Positions 8,536-16,265 of a DNA stretch of 64,000 nt are shown here, one piece after another (within the stretch, counting starts at the first letter, position 1; the number at the start of each line of letters is the position of its first letter). Below the pieces are notes generated by a model. That model did not search any database. It saw only the letters and a program-made list of their open reading frames with translations, and was not told where the DNA came from. A program made the translations under genes and the position numbers. The stretch comes from Variovorax paradoxus (lineage in GTDB: Bacteria > Pseudomonadota > Gammaproteobacteria > Burkholderiales > Burkholderiaceae_C). The stretch covers positions 1,240,001 to 1,304,000 of the forward strand of contig NZ_JAUSXG010000001.1 in the NCBI RefSeq assembly GCF_030815855.1. The letters are read 5' to 3'.

Positions 8536-10098
8536 ATGGCCACAGCCGCTCCCGCTTACGTCGCGCATCCACCGCTCGAGGGCTCCGCCCGCGTCTGGGG
8601 GACCGTCGCGCTTTCCGCGGCAACTTTCATGAACGTGCTCGACTCGTCGATCGCGAACGTGTCGTTGCCGGCCATCTCGGGCGACCTGGGCGTGAGCACC
8701 ACGCAAGGCACCTGGGTCATCACCAGCTTCGCGGTGGCCAATGCCATCGCGGTGCCGCTCACGGGGTTCATGACCCAGCGCTTCGGCCAGGTGCGCCTGT
8801 TCATGGCCAGCGTGATTCTGTTCATGGTCGCCTCGCTGCTGTGCGGCCTCGCGCCGAACATGACCACGCTCATCCTGTTCCGCGCGCTGCAGGGCTTTGT
8901 CGCAGGGCCGATGATTCCGCTGTCGCAGACGCTGCTGCTGTCGAGCTATCCGCGCGCCAAGGCCGGTCTGGCCATGGCGATGTGGTCGATGACGACGCTG
9001 GTCGCGCCGGTGATGGGGCCGCTCCTGGGCGGCTGGATCACCGACAATATCTCGTGGCCGTGGATCTTCTACATCAACATTCCCGTGGGCATCGTCGCAG
9101 CGGCCATCACGTGGGCGCTCTACCGCGACCGTGAAAGCACCACGCGCAAGGTGCCCATCGACGCCATCGGCCTCGCGCTCCTGGTGCTGTGGGTCGGCTC
9201 CATGCAGCTCATGCTCGACAAGGGCAAGGAGCTCGACTGGTTCCATTCGCCCGAGATCGTCACGATGGCGGTTGTTGCCGTGGTCGGCTTCGCGTTCTTC
9301 CTGATCTGGGAGCTGACCGACAAGCACCCGGTGGTCGATCTGTCGCTCTTCAAGCGCCGCAATTTCTGGTCGGGCGCGGTGGCAACCGCCGTGGCCTACG
9401 GCCTGTTCTTCGGCAACGTGGTGCTGCTGCCTCTGTGGCTGCAGCAGTGGATGGGCTATACCGCCACGCAGGCCGGCATGATCATGGCGCCGGTGGGGCT
9501 GCTCGCGATTTTCTTCTCGCCGGTGGTCGGGCTCACGGTGTCCAAGATCGATCCGCGCCGCTACGCGACCTTCTCGTTCCTGGTGTTCGCGCTGGTGCTG
9601 TGGATGCGGTCGAACTTCAACACGCAGGCCGACTTCGCGACGATCATCATCCCGACGATCATCCAGGGCATTGCGATGGCGTTCTTCTTCATTCCACTGG
9701 TGACCATCACGTTGTCGGGGCTCACACCTGACCGCATTCCGGCGGCCTCGGGGTTGTCAAACTTCCTGCGGATCACCGCGGGTGCCATGGGCACGTCGAT
9801 CACCACCACGCTGTGGGAGAACCGCGCGGCGCTGCACCATTCGCAGCTTGCCGAGTCGGTGAACCAGGGCAACAACGCGGCCACCAGTGCCATGGCCGGC
9901 CTGGCGAACAGCGGCCTGAGCAGCGAGCAGGTGCTGGGGCAGATCAACCGCCTGGTCGATCAGCAGTCGTTCATGCTGGCCGCGAACGACATCTTCTATG
10001 CATCGGCGATTCTGTTCCTGCTGCTGATTCCGCTGGTGTGGCTGGCACGGCCGCAAAAGGGCGGCGCGGGCGGCGACGCGGCAGCAGGCGCGCACTGA
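8536..10098 (+). CDS. emrB: EmrB-type drug:H+ antiporter (MFS, DHA2)
   Basis: The pump component of the efflux operon: a 520-residue DHA2-family major facilitator with about 14 membrane segments. Family motifs include NVLDSSIANVSLPAISGDLG in helix 1, TQGTWVITSFAVANAIAVPL in helix 2, and the ISWPWIFYINIPVGI signature near residue 175. It exports hydrophobic drugs or toxic organic acids against the proton gradient through EmrA and the NodT-type channel. The start lies 30 nt after emrA, with a weak AGGG 9 nt upstream. It is the last gene of the operon; the converging AGE gene ends 33 nt downstream. Confidence 0.92.
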   Translation: MATAAPAYVAHPPLEGSARVWGTVALSAATFMNVLDSSIANVSLPAISGDLGVSTTQGTWVITSFAVANAIAVPLTGFMTQRFGQVRLFMASVILFMVASLLCGLAPNMTTLILFRALQGFVAGPMIPLSQTLLLSSYPRAKAGLAMAMWSMTTLVAPVMGPLLGGWITDNISWPWIFYINIPVGIVAAAITWALYRDRESTTRKVPIDAIGLALLVLWVGSMQLMLDKGKELDWFHSPEIVTMAVVAVVGFAFFLIWELTDKHPVVDLSLFKRRNFWSGAVATAVAYGLFFGNVVLLPLWLQQWMGYTATQAGMIMAPVGLLAIFFSPVVGLTVSKIDPRRYATFSFLVFALVLWMRSNFNTQADFATIIIPTIIQGIAMAFFFIPLVTITLSGLTPDRIPAASGLSNFLRITAGAMGTSITTTLWENRAALHHSQLAESVNQGNNAATSAMAGLANSGLSSEQVLGQINRLVDQQSFMLAANDIFYASAILFLLLIPLVWLARPQKGGAGGDAAAGAH

Positions 10099-10131
10099 GC
10101 GCGACCGCAAGTCGCAAAGAGGGCGCGCTTC

Positions 10132-11343
10132 TCACGCGCCCAGCGCGCGCAAGACGTCGTAGCACGCCCCCATGGTGTGGTAGTCGGTCTTGCCGGCCGG
10201 GCTCTTCTCGTCGCTGATCTTGCGGTTGTCGGGCGTGAGGATGCGGTACCACGCACCGTGCTGGTGGTCGACGAAGTGTTCCCAGCTGTAGGCCCAGATG
10301 CGGTCGTACCAGTTCCAGTAACCCACGTCGCCCGCATCGCCGGTGCGCGCCGCCAGCAGGGCCGCGGCCGCGAAGCTTTCGGCCTGCACCCAGAAGTACT
10401 TGTCGCGGTCGCACACCGCGCCGTCGGGGCCGAATCCGTAGACGAGCCCGCCATGCGCCGCGTCCCAGCCGCGCAGCATGGCGGTGTCGAAGAAATGCCT
10501 GGCGCGCGGCACGATCCAGGCCGCTTCGCGGCCTGCCGCAACAAGCACGCGTTCGAGCTGCAGCAGCAGCTTGGTCCACTCGGTGAGATGGCCGGTCTGG
10601 AAACCCCAGGGCCGGAAGATGTTGCTCTTGTCGCCGCGGTTGTAGTCCCAGTCGACCGACCAGTCGTCGCGGTAGTGCTCCCAGACCAGCCCGCCGGCCA
10701 GTGCGGCCAGCCGGCCCGTGACTGATTCCGCGAGTGCCTGCGCACGATCGAGATAACGCATGTCCTGCGTGGCCTCGTATGCGGCGAGCATCGCCTCGCA
10801 AGCGTGCATGTTGGCGTTCTGGCCCCGATAGGGCCCCACCTGCCAATCAGGAGGAGTGGCTTCGTCGGCATAGAGCGCGTGCTGCGGCTCCCAGAAATGC
10901 CGTTCCATCAGCTGCCAGGTGTGCTCCAGTCCCACGCGCGCCTCGTCGATGCCCGCCATCAGCGCGTGCGCATGCGCGAGCAGCACGAAGGCCTGGCCGT
11001 AGCAATGGTGCGTGCCGTCCTGCACCGTGGCACGGGCGTCGTGCCAGTCGATCTGCCATGCGTAGCCGTCTCTCGGCTGCGCGTGCGCATGCTGCACGAA
11101 CGCCAGGCCATGGCGCGCGGCGGCCAGATCGTCCGGACGGCCGAAGCGCCGGTACGCCATCGCATGGTTGAAGACAAAGCGCGTGCTGCTGACCAGGTGC
11201 CGCGTGCGCCGGTCGTACACCGTGCCGTCGTCCTTGAAGAAGTGGAAAAAGCCGCCCGATGGGTCGCGGCTGACCGGCTCGTAGAAAGCCAGCGTGCGCA
11301 GGATGTGGCCGGTCAGGAATTCGGGTGAGCGGAAGTTCGGCAT
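10132..11343 (-). CDS. AGE-family sugar epimerase/isomerase
   Basis: The N-acylglucosamine 2-epimerase family (renin-binding protein, YihS, cellobiose and mannose isomerases) folds as an (alpha/alpha)6 barrel and interconverts aldose/ketose or 2-epimeric sugars through catalytic histidines. At 403 residues this protein has the family length. It shows FVFNHAMAYRRFG with the substrate-binding arginine region, DGTHHCYGQAFVLLAHAHA in the core, FQTGHLTEWTKLLL around residue 250 with the catalytic His, and DYHTMGACYDVLRAL at the end with the second His. Substrate specificity cannot be decided. It is transcribed away from the liv operon and nothing else joins its transcript. Confidence 0.85.
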   Translation of the reverse strand: MPNFRSPEFLTGHILRTLAFYEPVSRDPSGGFFHFFKDDGTVYDRRTRHLVSSTRFVFNHAMAYRRFGRPDDLAAARHGLAFVQHAHAQPRDGYAWQIDWHDARATVQDGTHHCYGQAFVLLAHAHALMAGIDEARVGLEHTWQLMERHFWEPQHALYADEATPPDWQVGPYRGQNANMHACEAMLAAYEATQDMRYLDRAQALAESVTGRLAALAGGLVWEHYRDDWSVDWDYNRGDKSNIFRPWGFQTGHLTEWTKLLLQLERVLVAAGREAAWIVPRARHFFDTAMLRGWDAAHGGLVYGFGPDGAVCDRDKYFWVQAESFAAAALLAARTGDAGDVGYWNWYDRIWAYSWEHFVDHQHGAWYRILTPDNRKISDEKSPAGKTDYHTMGACYDVLRALGA

Positions 11344-11387
11344 GGTCGAGGTTTGAAAACCGATGAGTCATTGTCATTGTGACGACA

Positions 11388-11403
11388 GTCGGCCGATGCC
11401 GAC
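11388..11403. promoter_or_regulatory. Inverted repeat between AGE gene and liv operon
   Basis: GTCGGC-CGAT-GCCGAC is a perfect 6-bp inverted repeat in the 218-bp divergent intergenic region 11344-11561, and could be an operator. I found no convincing sigma70 promoter for either gene; TTGCAC at 11423-11428 has no -10 at proper spacing. The rest of this stretch shows no gene, apart from the short leader frame before livG. Confidence 0.25.
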
Positions 11404-11511
11404 GATGGTCCGCGTGGACAGGTTGCACTGCAGCATAGGCATTTGCCCCAGTATGCAAGTACCGGGCGCCCACCAACAATCAGGCCGCGCTCGACAGTGG
11501 CGCATTGAGAG

Positions 11512-11565
11512 ATGGACCGCATGACCGACATATCCTTCCTGAACCCGGGCGGCTTCGCGAGATGA
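11512..11565 (+). CDS. Possible 17-codon leader peptide upstream of livG
   Basis: A short frame, ATG (11512, second ATG at 11521) to TGA (11563-11565), encodes MDRMTDISFLNPGGFAR. Its stop overlaps the livG start as ATGA. No Shine-Dalgarno stands before livG itself, so translation of this leader could deliver ribosomes to livG. The peptide has no run of branched-chain amino acids, so a classical attenuator is not supported. It could equally be chance. Confidence 0.3.
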   Translation: MDRMTDISFLNPGGFAR

Positions 11566-12332
11566 GCGACGTCATCCTCGAAACACGCCAGCTCACCAAG
11601 GAATTCAAGGGGTTCACCGCGGTCAGCAAGGTCGATCTCTCGGTCGTGCGCGGCTCGATCCACGCGTTGATCGGCCCGAACGGTGCCGGCAAGACCACCT
11701 GCTTCAACCTGCTCACCAAATTCCTCGAACCCACCAGGGGCACGATCCTGTTCAACGGACAGGACATCACGGGCGAGCACCCGGCGCAGATCGCGCGGCG
11801 CGGCATCATCCGCTCGTTCCAGATATCGGCGGTGTTCCCGCACCTCACGCTGCTCGAGAACGTGCGCCTCGGCCTGCAGCGCGCGCTCGGCACTTCGTAC
11901 CATTTCTGGAAGAGCGAGAAGACGCTCAAGCCGCTCGATGCGCGCGCCCGTGAGCTGCTGGCCGAAGTGGGCCTGGCCGACCAGGCCGACGAACTGACCG
12001 TGAACCTGCCCTACGGCCACAAGCGCGCGCTCGAAATCGCCACCACGCTGGCCATGGACCCCGAGCTGATGCTGCTCGACGAGCCCACGCAGGGCATGGG
12101 CCACGAAGACGTGCATCGCGTGGCCGAGCTCATCAAGCGCGTGTCGGCCGGACGCACCATCCTGATGGTCGAGCACAACATGAGCGTGGTCTCGACCATT
12201 GCAGACACCATCACCGTGCTGCAGCGCGGCGCCGTGCTGGCTGAAGGCCCGTATGCCGAAGTCTCGAAGAATCCGCAGGTGATGGAGGCCTACATGGGCA
12301 CCACCGACGGACAACTGCAAGGCGCACATTGA
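11562..12332 (+). CDS. livG: Branched-chain amino acid type ABC importer ATPase LivG
   Basis: One of the two cytoplasmic ATPases of a HAAT-type importer. The 256-residue protein has an intact Walker A GPNGAGKTT (Lys44), Walker B LMLLDEPTQGMG and the H-loop VEHNM. The signature region reads NLPYGHKRALEIATTL, the usual LivG variant in which LSGG becomes YG. I chose MSDVILETRQ as the start because it gives the family N-terminus. The longer in-frame start would add 19 residues overlapping the leader frame. livF starts 1 nt after the livG stop. The cargo (branched-chain amino acids, amides, urea or aromatic acids) cannot be told from the ATPase. Confidence 0.92.
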   Translation: MSDVILETRQLTKEFKGFTAVSKVDLSVVRGSIHALIGPNGAGKTTCFNLLTKFLEPTRGTILFNGQDITGEHPAQIARRGIIRSFQISAVFPHLTLLENVRLGLQRALGTSYHFWKSEKTLKPLDARARELLAEVGLADQADELTVNLPYGHKRALEIATTLAMDPELMLLDEPTQGMGHEDVHRVAELIKRVSAGRTILMVEHNMSVVSTIADTITVLQRGAVLAEGPYAEVSKNPQVMEAYMGTTDGQLQGAH

Positions 12333-12333
12333 C

Positions 12334-13041
12334 ATGACCGCCGCCCTGGAAATCAAAGGCCTCCACGCCTGGTACGGCGAATCGCACGTGCTGCATGGCG
12401 TGGACATGGTGGTGCAGCCCGGCGAAGTGGTGACGCTGCTCGGCCGCAACGGCGCCGGACGCACGAGCACGCTGCGCGCCATCATGGGCTTGACCGGCTC
12501 CCGCAAGGGCAGCATCGAGGTCAATGGCACGCAGACCATCGGCATGGCCACGCACCGCATCGCGCACCTGGGCATCGGCTATTGCCCTGAAGAGCGCGGC
12601 ATCTTCGCCAGCCTCTCCGCCGAGGAAAACCTGCTGCTGCCGCCCGCGCTCAAGGGTGCGGGACCGGGCATGTCGGTGGCCGAAATCTACGAGATGTTTC
12701 CCAACCTCGCTGAGCGCCGCAACAGCCCCGGCACGCGGCTTTCCGGCGGCGAGCAGCAGATGCTCGCAGTGGCGCGCATCCTGCGCACCGGCGCCAAGCT
12801 GCTGCTGCTCGACGAAATTTCCGAAGGCCTGGCGCCAGTGATCGTGCAGGCGCTCGCCCGAATGATCCACACCCTGCGCAGCAAGGGCTACACCATCGTG
12901 ATGGTGGAGCAGAACTTCCGCTTCGCCGCGCCGCTGGCCGACCGCTTCTACGTGATGGAGCACGGCCGCATGGTCGAGGCTTTCGGCGCCAAGGAGCTCG
13001 ACGCCAAGATGCCCGTGCTCAGCGAACTGCTGGGCGTGTAG
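12334..13041 (+). CDS. livF: ABC importer ATPase LivF, Walker A lysine replaced by arginine
   Basis: The second ATPase of the importer, 235 residues, the usual LivF size. The core is complete: signature LSGGEQQMLAVARIL, Walker B LLLLDEISEGLAP with the catalytic glutamate, and the H-loop VEQNFRF. However, the Walker A reads GRNGAGRTST: Arg43 (CGC at 12460-12462) stands where the nucleotide-binding lysine belongs. The reading frame is otherwise clean and Walker B is intact, so this is not a decayed gene. Either arginine is tolerated or this site works as a degenerate partner of LivG. The gene lies directly between livG and livK. Confidence 0.92.
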   Translation: MTAALEIKGLHAWYGESHVLHGVDMVVQPGEVVTLLGRNGAGRTSTLRAIMGLTGSRKGSIEVNGTQTIGMATHRIAHLGIGYCPEERGIFASLSAEENLLLPPALKGAGPGMSVAEIYEMFPNLAERRNSPGTRLSGGEQQMLAVARILRTGAKLLLLDEISEGLAPVIVQALARMIHTLRSKGYTIVMVEQNFRFAAPLADRFYVMEHGRMVEAFGAKELDAKMPVLSELLGV

Positions 13042-13098
13042 CCGCCGCCGCGCCAACCTTTTTTCCCGTTGACTCTCTCAACCATCCAGGAGACACAC

Positions 13099-14295
13099 AT
13101 GCAAACCAAGCTCAAAATCATTGCTCTCATGCTCGGAGCCGCGGGTCTGGCCAGCCATGCCGTGCAGGCGCAGGAGAAGGTCGTCATCGGCTACATCAGC
13201 GACCTGTCGGGCCTGTATGCCGACCTCGAAGGCAAGGGCGGTGCAGCCGCCATCCAGATGGCCATCGACGACATGGGCGGCAAGGTGCTCGGCCAGCCGG
13301 TGGAAGTGCTGAGCGTCGACCACCAGAACAAGCCCGACATTGCGGCCTCGAAGGCGCGCGAGTGGATCGACACCGCCGGCGCCACCATGATCTTCGCGGG
13401 CACCAACTCGGGCGTGGCGCTGGCCACCGCCAAGGTGGCGCAGGAAAAGAAGCGCGTGTTCTTTACCAACGGCGCGGCCACCTCGGCGCTGACCAATGCA
13501 CAGTGCAGCCCCTACACCGTGCACTACGCCTACGACACCGTCGCGCTTGCCAAGAGCACCGGCGGCGCCGTGGTCGACACGGGCGGCAAGAGCTGGTTCT
13601 TCCTGACGGCCGACTACGCCTTCGGCCATGCGCTCGAAGCCGACACCGCCAAGGTCGTCAAGGCCAAGGGCGGCTCGGTGGTGGGCACCGTGCGCGCGCC
13701 GCTCAACGCATCGGACTTCTCTTCTTTCCTGCTGCAGGCGCAGAGCTCCAAGGCCCAGGTGCTGGGCCTGGCCAACGCCGGCGGCGACTTCATCAATTCG
13801 ATGAAGGCATCGAAGGAATTCGGCATCGACAAGTCGATGAAGGTTGCGGGCCTCCTGGTGTTCCTGACCGACGTGAAGAGCCTGGGCCTGCCGGCCACGC
13901 AAGGCCTGCTGCACACCACCAGCTGGTACTGGGACGCCGACGACGAGTCGCGCAAGTGGGCCGCGCGCTACGAAGCCAAGACCAAGAACAAGCCGACCGA
14001 TATCCAGGCGGCGGACTATTCGGCCACCATGGCCTACCTGAAGGCTGTGGAAGCCGTGAAGAGCACCGACGCCGACAAGGTCATGGCGCAGCTCAAGAAG
14101 ACGCCGATCAACGACTTCTACGCCAAGGGCGTGATTCGCGCCGACGGCCGCATGGTGCACGACATGCTGCTGGCCGAGGTCAAGAAGCCATCCGAATCCA
14201 AGGGCCCTTGGGACCTGCTGAAGATCGTCAAGAAGGTGCCCGGCGACCAGGTCTACACGTCCAAGGAAGAGAGCACCTGCGCGCTCTGGAAGTAA
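13099..14295 (+). CDS. livK: Periplasmic substrate-binding protein of the liv-type importer
   Basis: A 398-residue type I periplasmic binding protein with a Sec signal peptide that probably cleaves after HAVQA (about residue 24). The mature N-terminus EKVVIGYISDLSGLYADLEG is typical of Peripla_BP_6 proteins. The lobe hinge and ligand region include GATMIFAGTNSGVALATAKV and FFLTADYAFGHALEADTAK. Two cysteines (in AQCSPYT and near the C-terminal ESTCALWK) may form a disulfide. The ATG at 13099 is preceded by an aggaga Shine-Dalgarno at 5-6 nt spacing. It sits between the ATPases and the permeases. The ligand is unknown; the liv label is for the transporter class. Confidence 0.88.
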   Translation: MQTKLKIIALMLGAAGLASHAVQAQEKVVIGYISDLSGLYADLEGKGGAAAIQMAIDDMGGKVLGQPVEVLSVDHQNKPDIAASKAREWIDTAGATMIFAGTNSGVALATAKVAQEKKRVFFTNGAATSALTNAQCSPYTVHYAYDTVALAKSTGGAVVDTGGKSWFFLTADYAFGHALEADTAKVVKAKGGSVVGTVRAPLNASDFSSFLLQAQSSKAQVLGLANAGGDFINSMKASKEFGIDKSMKVAGLLVFLTDVKSLGLPATQGLLHTTSWYWDADDESRKWAARYEAKTKNKPTDIQAADYSATMAYLKAVEAVKSTDADKVMAQLKKTPINDFYAKGVIRADGRMVHDMLLAEVKKPSESKGPWDLLKIVKKVPGDQVYTSKEESTCALWK

Positions 14296-14342
14296 CGGTT
14301 GCCCGCCCCGGTCCTTGACGCTTTTCTGAACCCGTTTCCACG

Positions 14343-15218
14343 ATGAACATCTCTATGCCTGCCCTGTTGAGCCAGCTCCTTCTGGGGCTGGTCAACGGGT
14401 CGTTCTACGCGATCCTGAGCCTGGGGCTGGCGGTGATCTTCGGGCTGCTCAACGTCATCAACTTCGCGCACGGCGCGCTGTTCATGATGGGGGCGGTGCT
14501 GTCGTGGATGGCGATGAATTATTTCAACGTCAACTACTGGGTCATGCTGGCGGTGGCGCCGCTCATCGTCGGCCTGTTCGGCGTGCTGATCGAGCGGCTG
14601 CTGCTGCGCTGGATCTACAAGCTCGACCACCTCTACGGCCTGTTGCTCACGCTCGGCCTCACGCTGCTGATCGAAGGCGGCTTCCGCTCGGTGTACGGCG
14701 TGTCCGGCCTGGCCTACAGCACGCCCGAGGCACTGAGCGGGGGCACCAACCTGGGCTTCATGTTCCTGCCCAACTACCGCGCCTGGGTGGTGGTGGCGTC
14801 GCTGGTCGTGTGCTTTGCCACCTGGTATGCCATCGAGAAGACGCGGCTCGGCGCCTACCTGCGCGCGGGCACCGAGAACCCGCGGCTCGTGGAGGCCTTC
14901 GGCGTCAACGTGCCCTTGATGGTGACGATGACCTACGGCTTCGGCGTGGCGCTGGCGGCCTTCGCGGGCGTGCTCGCGGCGCCGGTCATCCAGATCTCGC
15001 CGCTGATGGGGCAGAACCTGATCATCATCGTGTTCGCGGTGGTGGTCATCGGCGGCATGGGCTCGATCATGGGCGCCATTATCACAGGCCTGGGGCTCGG
15101 CGTGGTCGAGGGGCTCACCAAGGTGTTCTATCCGGAGGCTTCGGCCACCGTGGTGTTCGTGATCATGGTCGTGGTGCTGCTGATCCGCCCCGCCGGTCTG
15201 TTCGGCAGCGAAAAATAA
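14343..15218 (+). CDS. livH: Liv-type ABC importer permease LivH
   Basis: Inner membrane permease of the importer, 291 residues with about eight membrane segments. Family motifs include GLVNGSFYAILSLGLAVIFG at the N-terminus, NVINFAHGALFMMGA, and the conserved ATPase-coupling loop ENPRLVEAFGVNV around residue 180. GMGSIMGAIITGLGLGVVEG follows near the C-terminus. It pairs with LivM as a heterodimeric channel. It starts 47 nt after livK and ends 5 nt before livM, in the same operon. Confidence 0.93.
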   Translation: MNISMPALLSQLLLGLVNGSFYAILSLGLAVIFGLLNVINFAHGALFMMGAVLSWMAMNYFNVNYWVMLAVAPLIVGLFGVLIERLLLRWIYKLDHLYGLLLTLGLTLLIEGGFRSVYGVSGLAYSTPEALSGGTNLGFMFLPNYRAWVVVASLVVCFATWYAIEKTRLGAYLRAGTENPRLVEAFGVNVPLMVTMTYGFGVALAAFAGVLAAPVIQISPLMGQNLIIIVFAVVVIGGMGSIMGAIITGLGLGVVEGLTKVFYPEASATVVFVIMVVVLLIRPAGLFGSEK

Positions 15219-15223
15219 AGTCC

Positions 15224-16207
15224 ATGAAGAAAATATCGCTCGTCGTCTACGGGGTGCTGCTGCTGGCGCTCATCGCCGCACCCTTCATCGGCTTTTACCC
15301 CGTGTTCGTGATGAAGGTGCTGTGCTTCGCACTGTTCGCCTGCGCCTTCAACCTGCTGCTGGGCTACACCGGCATGCTGTCCTTCGGCCATGCAGCGTTC
15401 CTCGGCGGCTCGGCCTATCTCACGGGCCACGCGCTCAAGATTTGGCACCTCACGCCCGAGCTCGGGCTGATCGCAGGCACGCTGGCCGGCGCGCTGCTGG
15501 GGCTGGTGTTCGGCTGGCTGGCGATCCGCCGCCAGGGCATCTACTTTTCGATGATCACGCTGGCGCTGGCGCAGATGATGTATTTCGTTGCGCTGCAGGC
15601 CAAGTTCACCGGCGGCGAGGACGGCCTGCAGAGCGTGCCACGCGGCAAGCTGTTCGGCCTCATCGACCTGAGCGACGACCTCACGATGTACTACGTTGCG
15701 TTGGTCATCGTGGTCGCGGCCTTCCTGCTCATCGCGCGCACCGTGCATTCGCCTTTCGGGCAGGTGCTCAAGGGCATCAAGGAAAACGAGCCGCGCGCCA
15801 TCTCGCTGGGGTACGACGTCAACCGCTTCAAGCTGCTGGCCTTCGTGATCTCGGCCGCGCTCTCGGGCCTGGCCGGTTCGCTGAAAACGCTGGTGCTCGG
15901 CTTCGCTTCGCTGAGCGACGTGCACTGGACCGCATCGGGCCACGTGATCCTCATGACGCTGGTGGGCGGCCTCGGCACGCTCTCGGGTCCTCTGGTGGGC
16001 TCGGCCGTGGTGGTGCTGCTGGAGAACAAGGTCGGCGACTTCGGCACCTTCATGGCGCGCCTCACGGGTGTCGACTGGTTCAACACGCTCGGCGAATCGG
16101 TGACCATGGTCACGGGCCTGATCTTCGTGATCTGCGTGCTCGCATTCCGCAAGGGCATCATGGGCGAGGTCATCGCTTTCATCGACCGCCGGCGCGGCAA
16201 GGTTTGA
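15224..16207 (+). CDS. livM: Liv-type ABC importer permease LivM
   Basis: The second permease of the importer, 327 residues with about ten hydrophobic segments. Visible family motifs are FNLLLGYTGMLSFGHAAFLG (residues 38-57), the coupling-loop region KGIKENEPRAISLGYDVNRF, and GGLGTLSGPLVGSAVVVLLE in the C-terminal half. I chose MKKISLVVYG at 15224 since it gives a proper N-terminal membrane segment 5 nt after livH. A strong hairpin follows 10 nt after the stop, closing the livGFKHM operon. Confidence 0.92.
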   Translation: MKKISLVVYGVLLLALIAAPFIGFYPVFVMKVLCFALFACAFNLLLGYTGMLSFGHAAFLGGSAYLTGHALKIWHLTPELGLIAGTLAGALLGLVFGWLAIRRQGIYFSMITLALAQMMYFVALQAKFTGGEDGLQSVPRGKLFGLIDLSDDLTMYYVALVIVVAAFLLIARTVHSPFGQVLKGIKENEPRAISLGYDVNRFKLLAFVISAALSGLAGSLKTLVLGFASLSDVHWTASGHVILMTLVGGLGTLSGPLVGSAVVVLLENKVGDFGTFMARLTGVDWFNTLGESVTMVTGLIFVICVLAFRKGIMGEVIAFIDRRRGKV

Positions 16208-16217
16208 TGAAAGGAAA

Positions 16218-16240
16218 GAAGGCGGACCATGTCCGCCTTC
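16218..16240. terminator. Terminator hairpin after livM
   Basis: GAAGGCGGAC (16218-16227), loop CAT, GTCCGCCTTC (16231-16240) form a perfect 10-bp stem followed by a pyrimidine-rich TTCGCTTCTG. It separates the liv operon from the converging 5'-nucleotidase gene. The T-tract is imperfect, so termination strength is uncertain. Confidence 0.7.
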
Positions 16241-16265
16241 TTCGCTTCTGGGGCCAGAACCCCGC

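Noticed and set aside
10122..10140. GGCGCG/CGCGCC hairpin between emrB and the AGE gene.
   Set aside because: Only 6 bp, no T-tract on either side, overlaps the AGE stop; not enough to call a terminator.
12334..13041. livF as a pseudogene because of the Walker A change.
   Set aside because: The frame is intact, and the signature, Walker B and H-loop are conserved, so loss of function is not supported.
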